In this document: in pieces, positions 1 through 8,851 of the stretch
Layout: every line of letters begins with the position of its first letter
How positions within the stretch are numbered: position 1 is the stretch's first letter
NCBI GenBank assembly: GCA_023416735.1
Contig: JAEZGX010000016.1
Coordinates: forward strand, 62,001-126,000
Source of the DNA: Verrucomicrobiota bacterium
GTDB lineage: Bacteria > Verrucomicrobiota > Verrucomicrobiia > Opitutales > Opitutaceae
DNA length: 64,000 nt
Direction of reading: 5' to 3'
The notes under the pieces: model-generated
Databases searched by the model: none
The model's input: only the letters and a program-made list of their open reading frames with translations
Told to the model about the DNA's origin: nothing
Made by a program: the position numbers and the translations under genes

Positions 1-30
1 TTCGGGTTAATTCGCGCCCTTCGTGCTTCC

Positions 31-3000
31 TCATCTGCAGGATTCGGTGGGTTCTGCCATCGCGTCGTTCACCGCTGCGACCAGCTTCGACGCCTGATAC
101 GGTTTCGGCACCATCCCACAAAAACCGTGCTCCCGAAAATTCGCGAGAACGGCATCGTTCGAATACCCGCTCGACACAATCGCTCGCACCGCCGGGTCGA
201 TTCGCGCGAGTTCCTCCATCGCCGCCCGCCCGCCCATCCCGCCCGGCACGGTGAGATCCAGGATCACCACATCGAATCCATTTCCCGCTTCCTTCGCTTC
301 TCGGAATGCGCGCACTGCCGCCGCTCCATCCGCCACCGCCGTGACCTCGAAGCCGAACTTCTTCAACATCGTGACCCCGAGGTCACGAATCGTTTCCTCA
401 TCGTCCATGAACAGAATCCGGCCCTTCCCTTGCGCCGGAACCAGCTCCGGTGCTTCGCTCTGCGCCGGCAGTTCATTGGCCGCGGGCAGCCAGACATGAA
501 ACGTCGTCCGTCCCGGCACCGACTCCACCGTGATGTGCCCATGGTGCTTCTTCACGATCGAATGCACCGTCGCGAGTCCGAGCCCATTGCCGCCTGATTT
601 CGTGGTGAAATACGGATCGAACACATGCGGCAAATCCTTCGGTCCGATGCCGGCGCCGTGATCCGTGATCGAGAGCTTCACATAACGTCCCGGCGCGAGC
701 ACCTTCTTCAGGTCGTCGCCGACTTTCGCGTTGTCCATCGCGATGGCGATTTCTCCGCCTTCCGGCATCGCTTGCATGCCGTTCATCACGATGTTCTGCA
801 CCACCTGGCTGATCTGACCTTTATCGACATTCGCGGGCCAGAGGTCCGGCGGAAAAGAAAACATGCAGCGGACCTTCGATCCGTGCAGCGCAAATTCGGC
901 CACTTCACGCACGATGTCCGCCAACATCACCGCCGCCCGCAAGGGCGCGCCGCCTTTGGCAAACGTCAGCAATTGCTGCGTCAAATCCCGCGCCCGCGTC
1001 ACCGCCCGCTCCGCTTCCTTCAAGCACGCCGCCGCCTCCCCGGTCGGCTTCAGGTCGAGCGAGGCCAGCGAGAGATTCCCCATCAACACCGTAAGCAGGT
1101 TGTTGAAGTCATGCGCGATCCCGCCCGCCAGCAATCCGAGCGACTCGAGTTTCGCCGCGCGTTGAAGTTCCGCCTCGAGCCGCGTCTCGCGCTGCAGTTG
1201 CGCGCGGATTTGCTCCGTCTGGCGCTGCACCCTTCGCCGCAGCGCCACCACCCACGCGATGAACGCCACGATCGCCACCGCAAGCACGCCCGCGACGGTC
1301 AACACGCGCCTCGGCGTCAGGGGCGAGGGCTTTTCGATGATATTAACATCCGCTTCGCTGCGCAGCCGGATCTGAAACACCCCGGTCTGCCCTTCCTCCG
1401 TATATTTGATTTCGTAGATGCCCGACACCTCGACGCGGCTGCCGGGCACCCAGTCCACGACATCCCCGGCACTGTCCTCGAGATACGCATCGAAAGTCGT
1501 GCCGCGCGCCTGCAACGACAGCCTCAGCTGCCGCCCGTCGAACGATCGGTCGAGCAACCGCCCCGGCACGCGCACCAGTTTTCCATCGAGTTCCCGGCGC
1601 AACAAATTCTCGTCACCGATCGCTTCCGGTTCCGGCGGCGGTCCGTCGCCAGTTTTTCGATACACTGCTTCGCGCAAGACGGGACTGCCCGCCTGCCGGC
1701 CGAGAATTCCCACCGCTTCCACCCGGTCGCCCGGCACCAGCGGATCGCGGCCGGGCGTCATCACATAAAGGCTTTCTCCACCGTCCGCGATTTGCACGTA
1801 ACGGCCGGCGCGAAAATCCAGCACCGTGCCCGCGACTTTCACGCGCCGGTTGAACAGTTGCAGCGTTCCAAATTGCCCGAGACTCGCCAGCCTCCGCGCG
1901 GGTTGGTCGAAAACATCCCGCGGCGCCGGCTCCTCGATCTGCACGTATTCCTCCGCCGGCACGAGCAGGCGAATGCTCGCCAACTTCCGCTCGCGATCCG
2001 CCACTGCGGTGCAAACGCCGCGCAACCGCACCACCGCGCCGACTTCGATCCCCGGCGGCACTTCGCCCGACACGTGCGCCGAGAAAACTCCGGTCGACGT
2101 CACCACCTGCAGACGCGTGTTGTCCGCAGTCGCCACCACGCGTCGCACATAGCCGCGCAGCTCCACCCATTGCGCTTCCTCCACTCCCACCCAGGCGAGT
2201 TCGAGCGAGGTCGCTCGCGCTTCCGGCAAAGGCAGGCTGCCGAGATTCAAAATTCGTTTCGCCCTCACCACGGGCGCGAAATCGCCGAGCGCCGTTTCGC
2301 CGATCACGAGCGCGTTTCTGCCCAGCGGCAGCGGAGCCAAATTCAGCTCGCTCGCGTCGACCCGCACTCCGCCGCTCGTGTCTTGTAAATAGAAGAACTG
2401 CCCTGACGGATCGCTCCACGTCACAACGCCCGATATCCGCACCGGTCGCGCCGCTGCCGCCTCGTCCGGCAGCAACTGCATCACCGCCGCCGCCACGCGC
2501 ACCGTCGGCTCTGCCGATTTCACCTGCCCGCCACGCGCCGGACGAAACAACCCGCTGTCCAATCTCCAACGCAGCCCCTCCACCTCCGGAAATCCGATCG
2601 CCTGCACCTGTTGCCCCAGCAAAGCCGGACCGATCTGCGCCGTCACCACATCGACTTGCCCCGTCGCGTCACGAATCGACACCAAACGTCCCGGCTCTTG
2701 CGCAATCATTTCCCCAACGACGCGAACCAGCCCTTCCTTCGGCAGATTCGGCAACTGCTCGATCGGCGTCGCCTCGATCTCGAAACGCGGATCGTCCGCT
2801 AGCCTGCTCACCTGCTCCACGTCCCGAAGGCTGGGGATCTTCAACTCCACCGAATCGATGTCCGTCCCACCGCCGGGCGGCGTCGCCGCCACCGCGCGGA
2901 TTTTCACCGTCGCATCGGTCCACACCGGCACCGGCTCCCCGGGCTCCACCAGCAGCCAGGCGAACACCGGCTGCCCCGCCACCGATAGCGTCAGATGCAG

Positions 3001-3516
3001 ATGCGTCGAATCCACGCGCCGCTGCTGCACCACAAATGCCTCGACGTTCACGACCCGATTCAACGTCGCCGCCCGCGAAAGCCGTCCGCTCACCGATATC
3101 TCCCGCGGCACCGCGGGTCCAATCACTTCGAACGCCGCGTCCGCCAACGAAAACTGCCGGTTCGGCGGATGAAACACTCCCGTCACCCGCACGCGCTGCC
3201 CTGTCCGAATCTTGGGCTCCGCCTCGCCGAGAACAGCATACGCGCCTTCGCCGTTGCGATCCTGCACCCATAGATTTTTCCACGCCGGATCGTAATACGT
3301 CACATCGCACTCGATCGAGAAACGCTGCGGCAACTCCTTCTCCGCCGGCGTCAACCGCCAGAACTCGCGGATCGTCGTGATCGTCGCCGACGGCGCCTCG
3401 GCTTTCAGCTCAACCGGCGCGACGCATGCGCCGGCCACCAGCGCCGCGACCAACATGGTCATCAGCGCCGAACCCCAAAAAGACGAAGCTCCCTTTCGCG
3501 AGCATGGCAGTCGCAT
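31..3516 (-). CDS. Hybrid sensor histidine kinase with seven OB-fold-like periplasmic repeats
   Basis: A 1161-residue membrane kinase. Residues 1-40 look like an export signal. Residues about 66-725 hold seven units (about 66-135, 155-230, 264-315, 357-425, 450-520, 557-620, 646-725), each with the pattern V-x-G-x-V, a short strand with L-Q-D or similar, and a later G-x-x-V-x-V-x-G, as in OB-fold domains. A single transmembrane helix lies at about 738-758, followed by a coiled linker. The transmitter has the phospho-acceptor His near 802 in GGIAHDFNNLL, and an ATPase domain at about 895-1012 with DHGAGIG and GNGLGLA. A C-terminal receiver (about 1032-1155) has the acceptor Asp near 1087 (VVILDL) and Lys near 1138 (VPKPY). 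The family senses an unknown periplasmic signal and passes phosphate within the protein. No partner regulator lies next to it. The kinase assignment is firm; the OB-fold reading of the sensor is by pattern only. Confidence 0.93.
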   Translation of the reverse strand: MRLPCSRKGASSFWGSALMTMLVAALVAGACVAPVELKAEAPSATITTIREFWRLTPAEKELPQRFSIECDVTYYDPAWKNLWVQDRNGEGAYAVLGEAEPKIRTGQRVRVTGVFHPPNRQFSLADAAFEVIGPAVPREISVSGRLSRAATLNRVVNVEAFVVQQRRVDSTHLHLTLSVAGQPVFAWLLVEPGEPVPVWTDATVKIRAVAATPPGGGTDIDSVELKIPSLRDVEQVSRLADDPRFEIEATPIEQLPNLPKEGLVRVVGEMIAQEPGRLVSIRDATGQVDVVTAQIGPALLGQQVQAIGFPEVEGLRWRLDSGLFRPARGGQVKSAEPTVRVAAAVMQLLPDEAAAARPVRISGVVTWSDPSGQFFYLQDTSGGVRVDASELNLAPLPLGRNALVIGETALGDFAPVVRAKRILNLGSLPLPEARATSLELAWVGVEEAQWVELRGYVRRVVATADNTRLQVVTSTGVFSAHVSGEVPPGIEVGAVVRLRGVCTAVADRERKLASIRLLVPAEEYVQIEEPAPRDVFDQPARRLASLGQFGTLQLFNRRVKVAGTVLDFRAGRYVQIADGGESLYVMTPGRDPLVPGDRVEAVGILGRQAGSPVLREAVYRKTGDGPPPEPEAIGDENLLRRELDGKLVRVPGRLLDRSFDGRQLRLSLQARGTTFDAYLEDSAGDVVDWVPGSRVEVSGIYEIKYTEEGQTGVFQIRLRSEADVNIIEKPSPLTPRRVLTVAGVLAVAIVAFIAWVVALRRRVQRQTEQIRAQLQRETRLEAELQRAAKLESLGLLAGGIAHDFNNLLTVLMGNLSLASLDLKPTGEAAACLKEAERAVTRARDLTQQLLTFAKGGAPLRAAVMLADIVREVAEFALHGSKVRCMFSFPPDLWPANVDKGQISQVVQNIVMNGMQAMPEGGEIAIAMDNAKVGDDLKKVLAPGRYVKLSITDHGAGIGPKDLPHVFDPYFTTKSGGNGLGLATVHSIVKKHHGHITVESVPGRTTFHVWLPAANELPAQSEAPELVPAQGKGRILFMDDEETIRDLGVTMLKKFGFEVTAVADGAAAVRAFREAKEAGNGFDVVILDLTVPGGMGGRAAMEELARIDPAVRAIVSSGYSNDAVLANFREHGFCGMVPKPYQASKLVAAVNDAMAEPTESCR

Positions 3517-3632
3517 TCCGTGCTCTTATCGACATCGGACGGCGTCACCTCAAGCCGCAACCCGCAACTTCCCCGCTCTCGCGCGCTTCGATTCGCTTCG
3601 CCGCGATTTTTCGCTAAATTCTAACCGTCGCC

Positions 3633-3872
3633 ATGCGCCCCAGCCCCATCGAATACGTGAAAGCGTCCGCCGTCCCAGGCTGGGAGGTGATTCACGTCAT
3701 GCGCGGCCCGTCCTTGCTCGGGACCATCGTGAAACGCTCGCCCCAACTTCCCTACCGCTTCTTCGCCGGCTCGGAAAACGCGATCGCCTTCGAATGGGAG
3801 CACCGCGATCTCGACGCGTTGAAACGCCTGATCGAATCCTCCCACTCGCAAACTCCGCAAACCGGCACCTAG
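3633..3872 (+). CDS. Small conserved-looking hypothetical protein
   Basis: A 79-residue soluble protein without signal peptide or membrane segment. It is rich in aromatic and charged residues (PGWEVIHVM, LPYRFFAG, EWEHRDLDALKRL), as in a compact folded domain. The ATG follows an AT-rich patch (TAAATT at 3615-3620) that could be a minus-10 box in an otherwise GC-rich gap. Its stop overlaps by four bases the stop of the convergent serine hydrolase. An opposite-strand frame of the same length here has a less protein-like composition. I do not recognise the family. Confidence 0.55.
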   Translation: MRPSPIEYVKASAVPGWEVIHVMRGPSLLGTIVKRSPQLPYRFFAGSENAIAFEWEHRDLDALKRLIESSHSQTPQTGT

Positions 3873-5368
3873 CGCTTCATGCGCCCCAGCACCGCCGCCG
3901 GCTGACTCGCGCCAAAGCCGACGTTCTGCTCCCCTTCCAGCGTCACTTCGTCGCCCGCGAACTTCAGGCGATACACGTGCGCAAACGGCCCCTGCACGCG
4001 CACCACTTTCAACGCATACGTGTCGTCAGCCGTCCACGCGCCACTCGTCACCACCGGCTCGGAAAACATCGCTGTCTTCAACTCGCCTTTCTGCCACCGT
4101 CCATGCGGCGCCACCACGTGCTGCTCCACGCCGCCGACTAGAATCTTCAACGCTTGCGCGCTTTCGCCGTCCGCAGCTTCCCACGTAATCGCTTCAATGC
4201 CGTGACGATTCTTCGGGAAGACAAACGTCTTTCCCGCCAACGCCGCCGCGCGGGGCGACGTCGCCTCGCCTGCTTGCGTCGGGAGCGACAGCTTCGCGAG
4301 CCGCGCTTTCAACGCCTCAGACGCCGCTCGATTTTCGGGCAACGCGTTCTTTTGCAGCGCCGGAAGGATATGTTGCCACACCAGGTTCATCACCTGCCCC
4401 ATGCTTCCGGTCCCGCTCGTGATCGCCACCACCGCATCGTGCTCCGGGAAAATCAGGCAAAACTGACCGTGCGCACCGTCGCCGCGGTAGAGGTTGTGAC
4501 GCGAGCGCCAGAACTGAAATCCATACCCTTGCTCCCAATCGCTGTTCGGATCGCTCCCGTTCGACACCTGCCGCGCCGTCGCTTGCTCCACCCATTTCGC
4601 CGACACGAGTTGGCGGCCGTTCCAGTCTCCTTTTTTTAAATACAGCTGCCCGAACTTCGCGATGTCTTCCGTCCGCACGCTCAAACCGAATCCGCCCAGC
4701 GTCACGCCCTGCGCGCTCGCCGGCCAGGCCGGATCCTCGATCGCCAGCGGTTCGAACAATCTCGGCCCGAGATACTCCAGCACCGTCTCTCCCGTCACTT
4801 TCTGCACGATCGCCGACAGCATGTAAGTCGCCGGCGTGTTATAGACGAAAAACGTCCCCGGCTTGTGATCCACCGGAAGCGCCAGGAACTTCTCCACCAG
4901 GTTCTCCTGCGACAGAAACGGAAAACCGCGAATCGTCTCCTCGTGATGCCCCGTCGACATCGTCAGCAGGTCGCGCACACGCATGGCCTGAAGATTGCGC
5001 GAGGGCTCCGCCGGAGCTTCCGCCGGGAAAAACGGCAGCACACGATCGTCGAGGCTCAACTTGCCTTCCTCGATCGCCATTCCGACCGCTGTCGAAGTGA
5101 AGCTTTTGCTCAGCGAAAACATCATGTGGCGCTCGTCCGCCGAAAACGGCTCCCACCACCCTTCCGCCACAACATGACCGTGCCGCACGAGCATGAAGCT
5201 GTGCATGCTATCCACCTTGCGATCCGCCTCGTCGATAAATCGCGCAATCGCTTCCGAAGCCACCCCCTGCGCTTCCGGCGTGCTGCGCGGCAGTTTGCTC
5301 GCCGCCGACACCCAGCCGGGCATCAGCAAACATCCAAGCATCAATACGAGAGCGGGGTAAGATCTCAT
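3869..5368 (-). CDS. Exported serine hydrolase, class C beta-lactamase fold
   Basis: A 499-residue protein of the beta-lactamase/penicillin-binding class C group. Residues 1-22 are a Sec signal peptide ending near VSAA. The nucleophile motif SxxK is S85-L-S-K88 in MMFSLSKSFTS. The second motif region reads FVYNTPATYML, so the usual Y-x-N appears as Y-N-T, which is seen in esterase-like members. A conserved GxGF-like segment (GYGFQFWRS) and DGAHGQF follow. Residues beyond about 370 form a C-terminal beta-rich domain that may shape substrate access. The family includes peptidases, esterases and lactamases, and the substrate cannot be told from sequence. It acts in the periplasm or is secreted. 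It is monocistronic and convergent with the small protein at 3633-3872. Confidence 0.88.
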   Translation of the reverse strand: MRSYPALVLMLGCLLMPGWVSAASKLPRSTPEAQGVASEAIARFIDEADRKVDSMHSFMLVRHGHVVAEGWWEPFSADERHMMFSLSKSFTSTAVGMAIEEGKLSLDDRVLPFFPAEAPAEPSRNLQAMRVRDLLTMSTGHHEETIRGFPFLSQENLVEKFLALPVDHKPGTFFVYNTPATYMLSAIVQKVTGETVLEYLGPRLFEPLAIEDPAWPASAQGVTLGGFGLSVRTEDIAKFGQLYLKKGDWNGRQLVSAKWVEQATARQVSNGSDPNSDWEQGYGFQFWRSRHNLYRGDGAHGQFCLIFPEHDAVVAITSGTGSMGQVMNLVWQHILPALQKNALPENRAASEALKARLAKLSLPTQAGEATSPRAAALAGKTFVFPKNRHGIEAITWEAADGESAQALKILVGGVEQHVVAPHGRWQKGELKTAMFSEPVVTSGAWTADDTYALKVVRVQGPFAHVYRLKFAGDEVTLEGEQNVGFGASQPAAVLGRMKR

Positions 5369-5435
5369 GCCCGTTCCTGACGCATCCCGCCGGCCAAAAG
5401 GTGCATTGAGATAAGGGCAAGTCCGCCGCCTATCT

Positions 5436-5470
5436 AAAAAAAACGCAGGGCAGGCTTTCGCCCGCCCTGC
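5436..5470 (-). terminator. Intrinsic terminator after the DUF72-pfpI operon
   Basis: On the minus strand an 11-bp GC stem with one mismatch (arms at 5445-5455 and 5460-5470) and a four-base loop is followed by a run of eight T (complement of 5436-5443). It lies about 80 bases after the stop of the PfpI gene and matches a textbook rho-independent terminator. Confidence 0.85.
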
Positions 5471-5548
5471 GGCTCACGGATCAACCCTTCAACCTCCAGT
5501 TGTCACACGGCAGACCTGTCGCCGCCGTAATAGATATCTCTGCGAGCG

Positions 5549-6139
5549 CTAACGACCGGACACCGACACGCCGGAACTCGCGCGCTGCCCCGCGTGAAAT
5601 CCTTCTGCGAATTCTTCGATCATCTTCTCGTTGAAACGCGGGATGTCCGCCGGCTTCCGGCTCGTCACCAGCCCTTGGTCTGTGACGACTTCTTCATCCA
5701 CCCACTCCGCGCCCGCGTTGCGCAGGTCCGTTTTGATCGAGTGATACGACGTCATCCGGCGGCCGCGCACCACGTCCGCGTCGATTAAAATCTGCGGACC
5801 GTGACAGATCGCCGCCACGGGTTTTCCCGCTTCGAAGAAATGGTTCACGAAGCTCACCGCTTCCGGAATCGCCCGCAGCGTATCCGGATTCATGACACCT
5901 CCCGGCAATAATAGCGCGTCGTAATCCCCGGGATTCGCGCGCTTCAACGGCACGTCCACGTTTACGGCTTCGCCGAAGTCGTCGTCGTCCCATCCGCGAA
6001 TCGAACCTTCCTCCGGCGAAACCAGCTCGGTCTTCGCGCCTGCTTCTTCCAGCGCCGCCCGCGGCTTTTCGAGCTCGCTCTGCTCGAAACCTTCAGCCGC
6101 CAGGATCGCTACTTTCTTACCATTTAAATTCTGTTTCAT
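5549..6139 (-). CDS. DJ-1/PfpI family protein (type 1 glutamine-amidotransferase-like)
   Basis: A 196-residue cytosolic protein of the PfpI/YhbO branch. The nucleophile elbow is AAICHGPQ with Cys112-His113, and the conserved acidic residue is Glu17 in AAEGFEQSE. DALLLPGG and the C-terminal VTSRKPADIPRFN are also typical. Members act as general stress proteins, reported as deglycases, chaperones or weak proteases of dicarbonyl-damaged proteins; which activity applies here is not decided by sequence. Its ATG overlaps the stop of the DUF72 gene by four bases, so the two are translationally coupled, and a strong terminator follows. The stress-linked genes nearby agree with a protective role. Confidence 0.92.
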   Translation of the reverse strand: MKQNLNGKKVAILAAEGFEQSELEKPRAALEEAGAKTELVSPEEGSIRGWDDDDFGEAVNVDVPLKRANPGDYDALLLPGGVMNPDTLRAIPEAVSFVNHFFEAGKPVAAICHGPQILIDADVVRGRRMTSYHSIKTDLRNAGAEWVDEEVVTDQGLVTSRKPADIPRFNEKMIEEFAEGFHAGQRASSGVSVSGR

Positions 6140-7155
6140 TTCTCTCCTTCATTCAGAGTTCGTTTGGATCGCGGCCGCGCTTTTTTCGGCGCAGCCGAAG
6201 GGGATTGTCGCACCCAGCCCGCCCAGCTGTTGCGAACGACCGCCGGCGTGAACGTCCCTTCCACGGGACCAGCCGGCGCCTTCGGCCCGAGTCCGAGCCG
6301 ATAGGCGAGCCCCATCGCATCGAACGGAGCATACGCCTTCACGTCGTTGTCGAAATACACATACACATCGCGCCCGCCCGCGCGCACCTCCGCCGCCGGC
6401 CCGCTCAACTTCGCCTGCGGCGCATCCCGCCCGGCGCTCCAGGCGCGTATCCGTTCCGCCCACCCATCGAGCGCTTCGGGCGTATAACCGCTCGCATACA
6501 ATTCCGTGTCGCCGTGCAACCGCACGTAAACGAAGTCCGACGTCACATCGTGCATCAACGGCCACTTCCCCGCCGTGTCCGCCACCACCAGCGCGATATC
6601 GTGCTGCCGGAGCAGTGAAATGAATTCTTCGCATTCAAAACTCGGATGCCGCACTTCGAGCGCGTGCCGCAGCGGACGGTCGCGATCGATCTTCAGCCAC
6701 GCGCGCGCCTTCAATCGATGGTCGTGCAACCGGGCGAAAACCGCCGCCTCCTTCGTCGAGCGCGGCAACAAATTGAAGAAGGTCCGCAGCCGTTCCGGAT
6801 CGAACCGCGTCATCGGCGGCAGCTGCCAGAGGATCGGCCCGAGTTTCTCGTTCAACCGCAACACACCCGACGCAAAAAAATTCGCCGTCGGCGCCACCAC
6901 GTCCTTCAGCCGTTTCAAATGCGTGATGAAGCGGGGGCTCTTTAGCGCGAAGATGAAATCGTCCGGCGTTTCCTCATACCACGTCCCGAAACACGCCGGC
7001 CGCTGCATCGAATAAAACGTGCCGTTGATTTCGATGCTGCGCACCCGGCGCGACGCATACGCCAGCTCCTTCTTCTGGCTTAGTCCTTTCGGAAAAAAAC
7101 TTCCGCGCCAGGGAGCATACGTCCAGCCCGAGATTCCAATGCGAACATCCGCCAT
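6136..7155 (-). CDS. DUF72 family protein (YecE-like)
   Basis: A 339-residue protein with the DUF72 TIM-barrel pattern: RIGISGWTYAPWRGSFFP at the N terminus, SIEINGTFYSM, FALKSPRFITH, and a late VYVYFDNDVKAYAPF. The biochemical role of DUF72 is unknown. I start it at the ATG at 7153-7155, which gives MADVRIGISGW; an upstream in-frame GTG at 7173 would add six residues that are not family-like. The C-terminal tail is basic (KKARPRSKR). It is the first gene of a two-gene unit with the PfpI protein. Confidence 0.88.
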   Translation of the reverse strand: MADVRIGISGWTYAPWRGSFFPKGLSQKKELAYASRRVRSIEINGTFYSMQRPACFGTWYEETPDDFIFALKSPRFITHLKRLKDVVAPTANFFASGVLRLNEKLGPILWQLPPMTRFDPERLRTFFNLLPRSTKEAAVFARLHDHRLKARAWLKIDRDRPLRHALEVRHPSFECEEFISLLRQHDIALVVADTAGKWPLMHDVTSDFVYVRLHGDTELYASGYTPEALDGWAERIRAWSAGRDAPQAKLSGPAAEVRAGGRDVYVYFDNDVKAYAPFDAMGLAYRLGLGPKAPAGPVEGTFTPAVVRNSWAGWVRQSPSAAPKKARPRSKRTLNEGEK

Positions 7156-7319
7156 GCGCCACGTTACCCGCACCGCTCCGCCTCGCCATGGGCAAAATCT
7201 TGGGCCGCCCCATCCGAGCCCTTCCGGTCCCTCGCGCTGTCCGCGCCCGCGGTGAACGCGCGCCGGTTTCGCCTGTCACTTGCTTCCTCTCTGCACCCAA
7301 ACCTCAACGCTAAAACATC

Positions 7320-7496
7320 ATGGGATTCGACAAAGATGACACCCGACCGGTCGTCGACGTGAAGCGTCGCACCACCAAGGTTAACATCTGGATGGCCGTC
7401 GCGATCGTCGCTTTCTTCATCGTCACCGCGGTCGTCGTCTGGGCTCTCTGGGAAGAGCCGTCTTCCGCCACCACGGAAGTCGTTCCCTTGCCCTGA
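7320..7496 (+). CDS. Small single-pass membrane protein (58 aa)
   Basis: The frame from ATG 7320 to TGA 7494-7496 encodes 58 residues: an acidic/basic N terminus (MGFDKDDTRP, then VKRRTTKVN), one hydrophobic helix at about residues 23-44 (IWMAVAIVAFFIVTAVVVW), and a short acidic, proline-ending tail. The positive residues before the helix predict the N terminus inside. It stands alone between the divergent DUF72 unit and the DUF892 gene. No family is recognised. Coding is supported by the clean membrane-protein layout and by codon use like its neighbours. Confidence 0.6.
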   Translation: MGFDKDDTRPVVDVKRRTTKVNIWMAVAIVAFFIVTAVVVWALWEEPSSATTEVVPLP

Positions 7497-7722
7497 TTCA
7501 GTCGCGATCGCTCGATCGGTAACACAGGTTTTCCTCGGCCGCGAACGCGCCGCGTCTCCCTTCGCCCGCGGACGCCTTCGGAGTTTTTCCCGATGCCGTT
7601 CGGGCCCGGCCCGCGGAACTCCGCGCTGCCTTTGTCGCACCATGCCGACGTTCGCCGGGACGTATCCGCGTCACTTCAAGACCAGCCCCGGCCACCTCAA
7701 ACCAACCTTAACCACCATTCCC

Positions 7723-8298
7723 ATGTCCAAGACTGCCACTCTCCACGAACTCCTCGTCGAAGAACTTCGCGATCTCTACAACGCCGAAACGCAGCTCACC
7801 AAGGCCCTCCCCAAAATGGCGAAGGCCGCCACCGACGAATCCTTGAAAGCCGGCTTCGAGGAGCATCTCGATCAAACCCACGAACACATTGCCCGCCTCG
7901 AACGCGCCATGGAACTCCTCGATGCGCCGACCAAGGGCAAAACGTGTAAGGCGATGAAGGGCCTCATCGCCGAAGGCGAAGAAAAGATCAAAGAAGACGC
8001 CTCGCCTTCGGTTCGCGACGCCGCCCTCATCGGCGCCGCGCAAAAAGTCGAACACTACGAAATCGCCGGCTACGGCACCGTGCGCACTTACGCCGAGCTC
8101 CTGGGCGAAGAAGAGGTGGTCTCCCTCCTCCAACAAACGCTCGACGAAGAAGCCGAGACCGATCGCAAACTCACGCAGCTCGCCTCCTCGCTCAATCTCA
8201 AGGCCGACACCGAAGGCCAGGACGAAGCCGACGAGGACGATGAAGACGCGGAAGACGAAACCGATGTAGAAGAGATCGACGAGACCGACACCCGCTGA
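7723..8298 (+). CDS. Ferritin-like DUF892 protein (YciE/YciF family)
   Basis: A 191-residue four-helix protein. It starts MSKTATLHELLVEELRDLYNAE, the family's usual opening, and carries paired Glu/His helix motifs (EEHLDQTHEHIARLE, then QKVEHYEIAGYGT) of the ferritin-like di-iron fold. The last 30 residues are an almost purely acidic tail (EADEDDEDAEDETDVEE), which is not part of the core fold. YciF-type proteins are induced by osmotic and other stress; the reaction is not known. I use ATG 7723, because the upstream in-frame ATG at 7642 would add 27 unlike residues. The neighbouring DUF2934 and SDR genes have a similar stress flavour. Confidence 0.9.
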   Translation: MSKTATLHELLVEELRDLYNAETQLTKALPKMAKAATDESLKAGFEEHLDQTHEHIARLERAMELLDAPTKGKTCKAMKGLIAEGEEKIKEDASPSVRDAALIGAAQKVEHYEIAGYGTVRTYAELLGEEEVVSLLQQTLDEEAETDRKLTQLASSLNLKADTEGQDEADEDDEDAEDETDVEEIDETDTR

Positions 8299-8412
8299 CA
8301 TCGCCCTCTCCCGCTTTCACGGCTCCCACCCTGCTCATCCCCGGGTCGGAGCCGCTTTGTTTCCCCCATTTCGCTGCGCCCCAAATTCCGTTAAAGTCCT
8401 CTCTCCTTTGCC

Positions 8413-8703
8413 ATGAACGAAACAACTTCCAACTCAACCGGCGTTGGCCAGCCCACCCACGAGGAAATCTCTCACAAAGCTCGCGAGCTGTGGGAAAATT
8501 ACGGTCGCCCCGCCGGACGCGATGAGGAGATCTGGTTTGAGGCCGAACGCGCTTTGCAGACGGCGGCTACCGCCCCGGCTTCAGCCGAATCGACCAAGGA
8601 CACCACCCCTCCTCAGCCTGCCCGGACTAGCGTCAGCACCCGCTCAGCCGGCGGTGCGACCGCGACACCGCGCATGCCCGGTGCTCGCAAGCGCTCCGCC
8701 TGA
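8413..8703 (+). CDS. DUF2934 domain protein
   Basis: A 96-residue protein. Residues about 14-50 match the DUF2934 pattern (THEEISHKARELWENYGRP, then GRDEEIWFEAERAL), a short helical domain of unknown function. The remainder is low-complexity, rich in Thr, Ala, Ser, Pro and Arg. DUF2934 proteins are often near stress-response genes, here DUF892 upstream and a sensor kinase downstream. No membrane segment or signal peptide. Confidence 0.82.
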   Translation: MNETTSNSTGVGQPTHEEISHKARELWENYGRPAGRDEEIWFEAERALQTAATAPASAESTKDTTPPQPARTSVSTRSAGGATATPRMPGARKRSA

Positions 8704-8851
8704 GTTCCTCACCGGCTACCCCGGTAACTCGCTCGCGCTTCGAGCGGAAATCCGGTCGTCGTGACCTCCTGCGCCGCCCGATGCATCCATCGGGGATTTC
8801 CCGATAATCGCCGCCAGTGACAAATGCCTTCGCATAACTCATTCTGCCGGC

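Noticed and set aside
625..2388. A 587-codon open frame opposite the first hybrid kinase
   Set aside because: It is antisense to a protein with clear kinase motifs, and its product is Arg/His-rich without domains, as expected from GC-rich codon bias.
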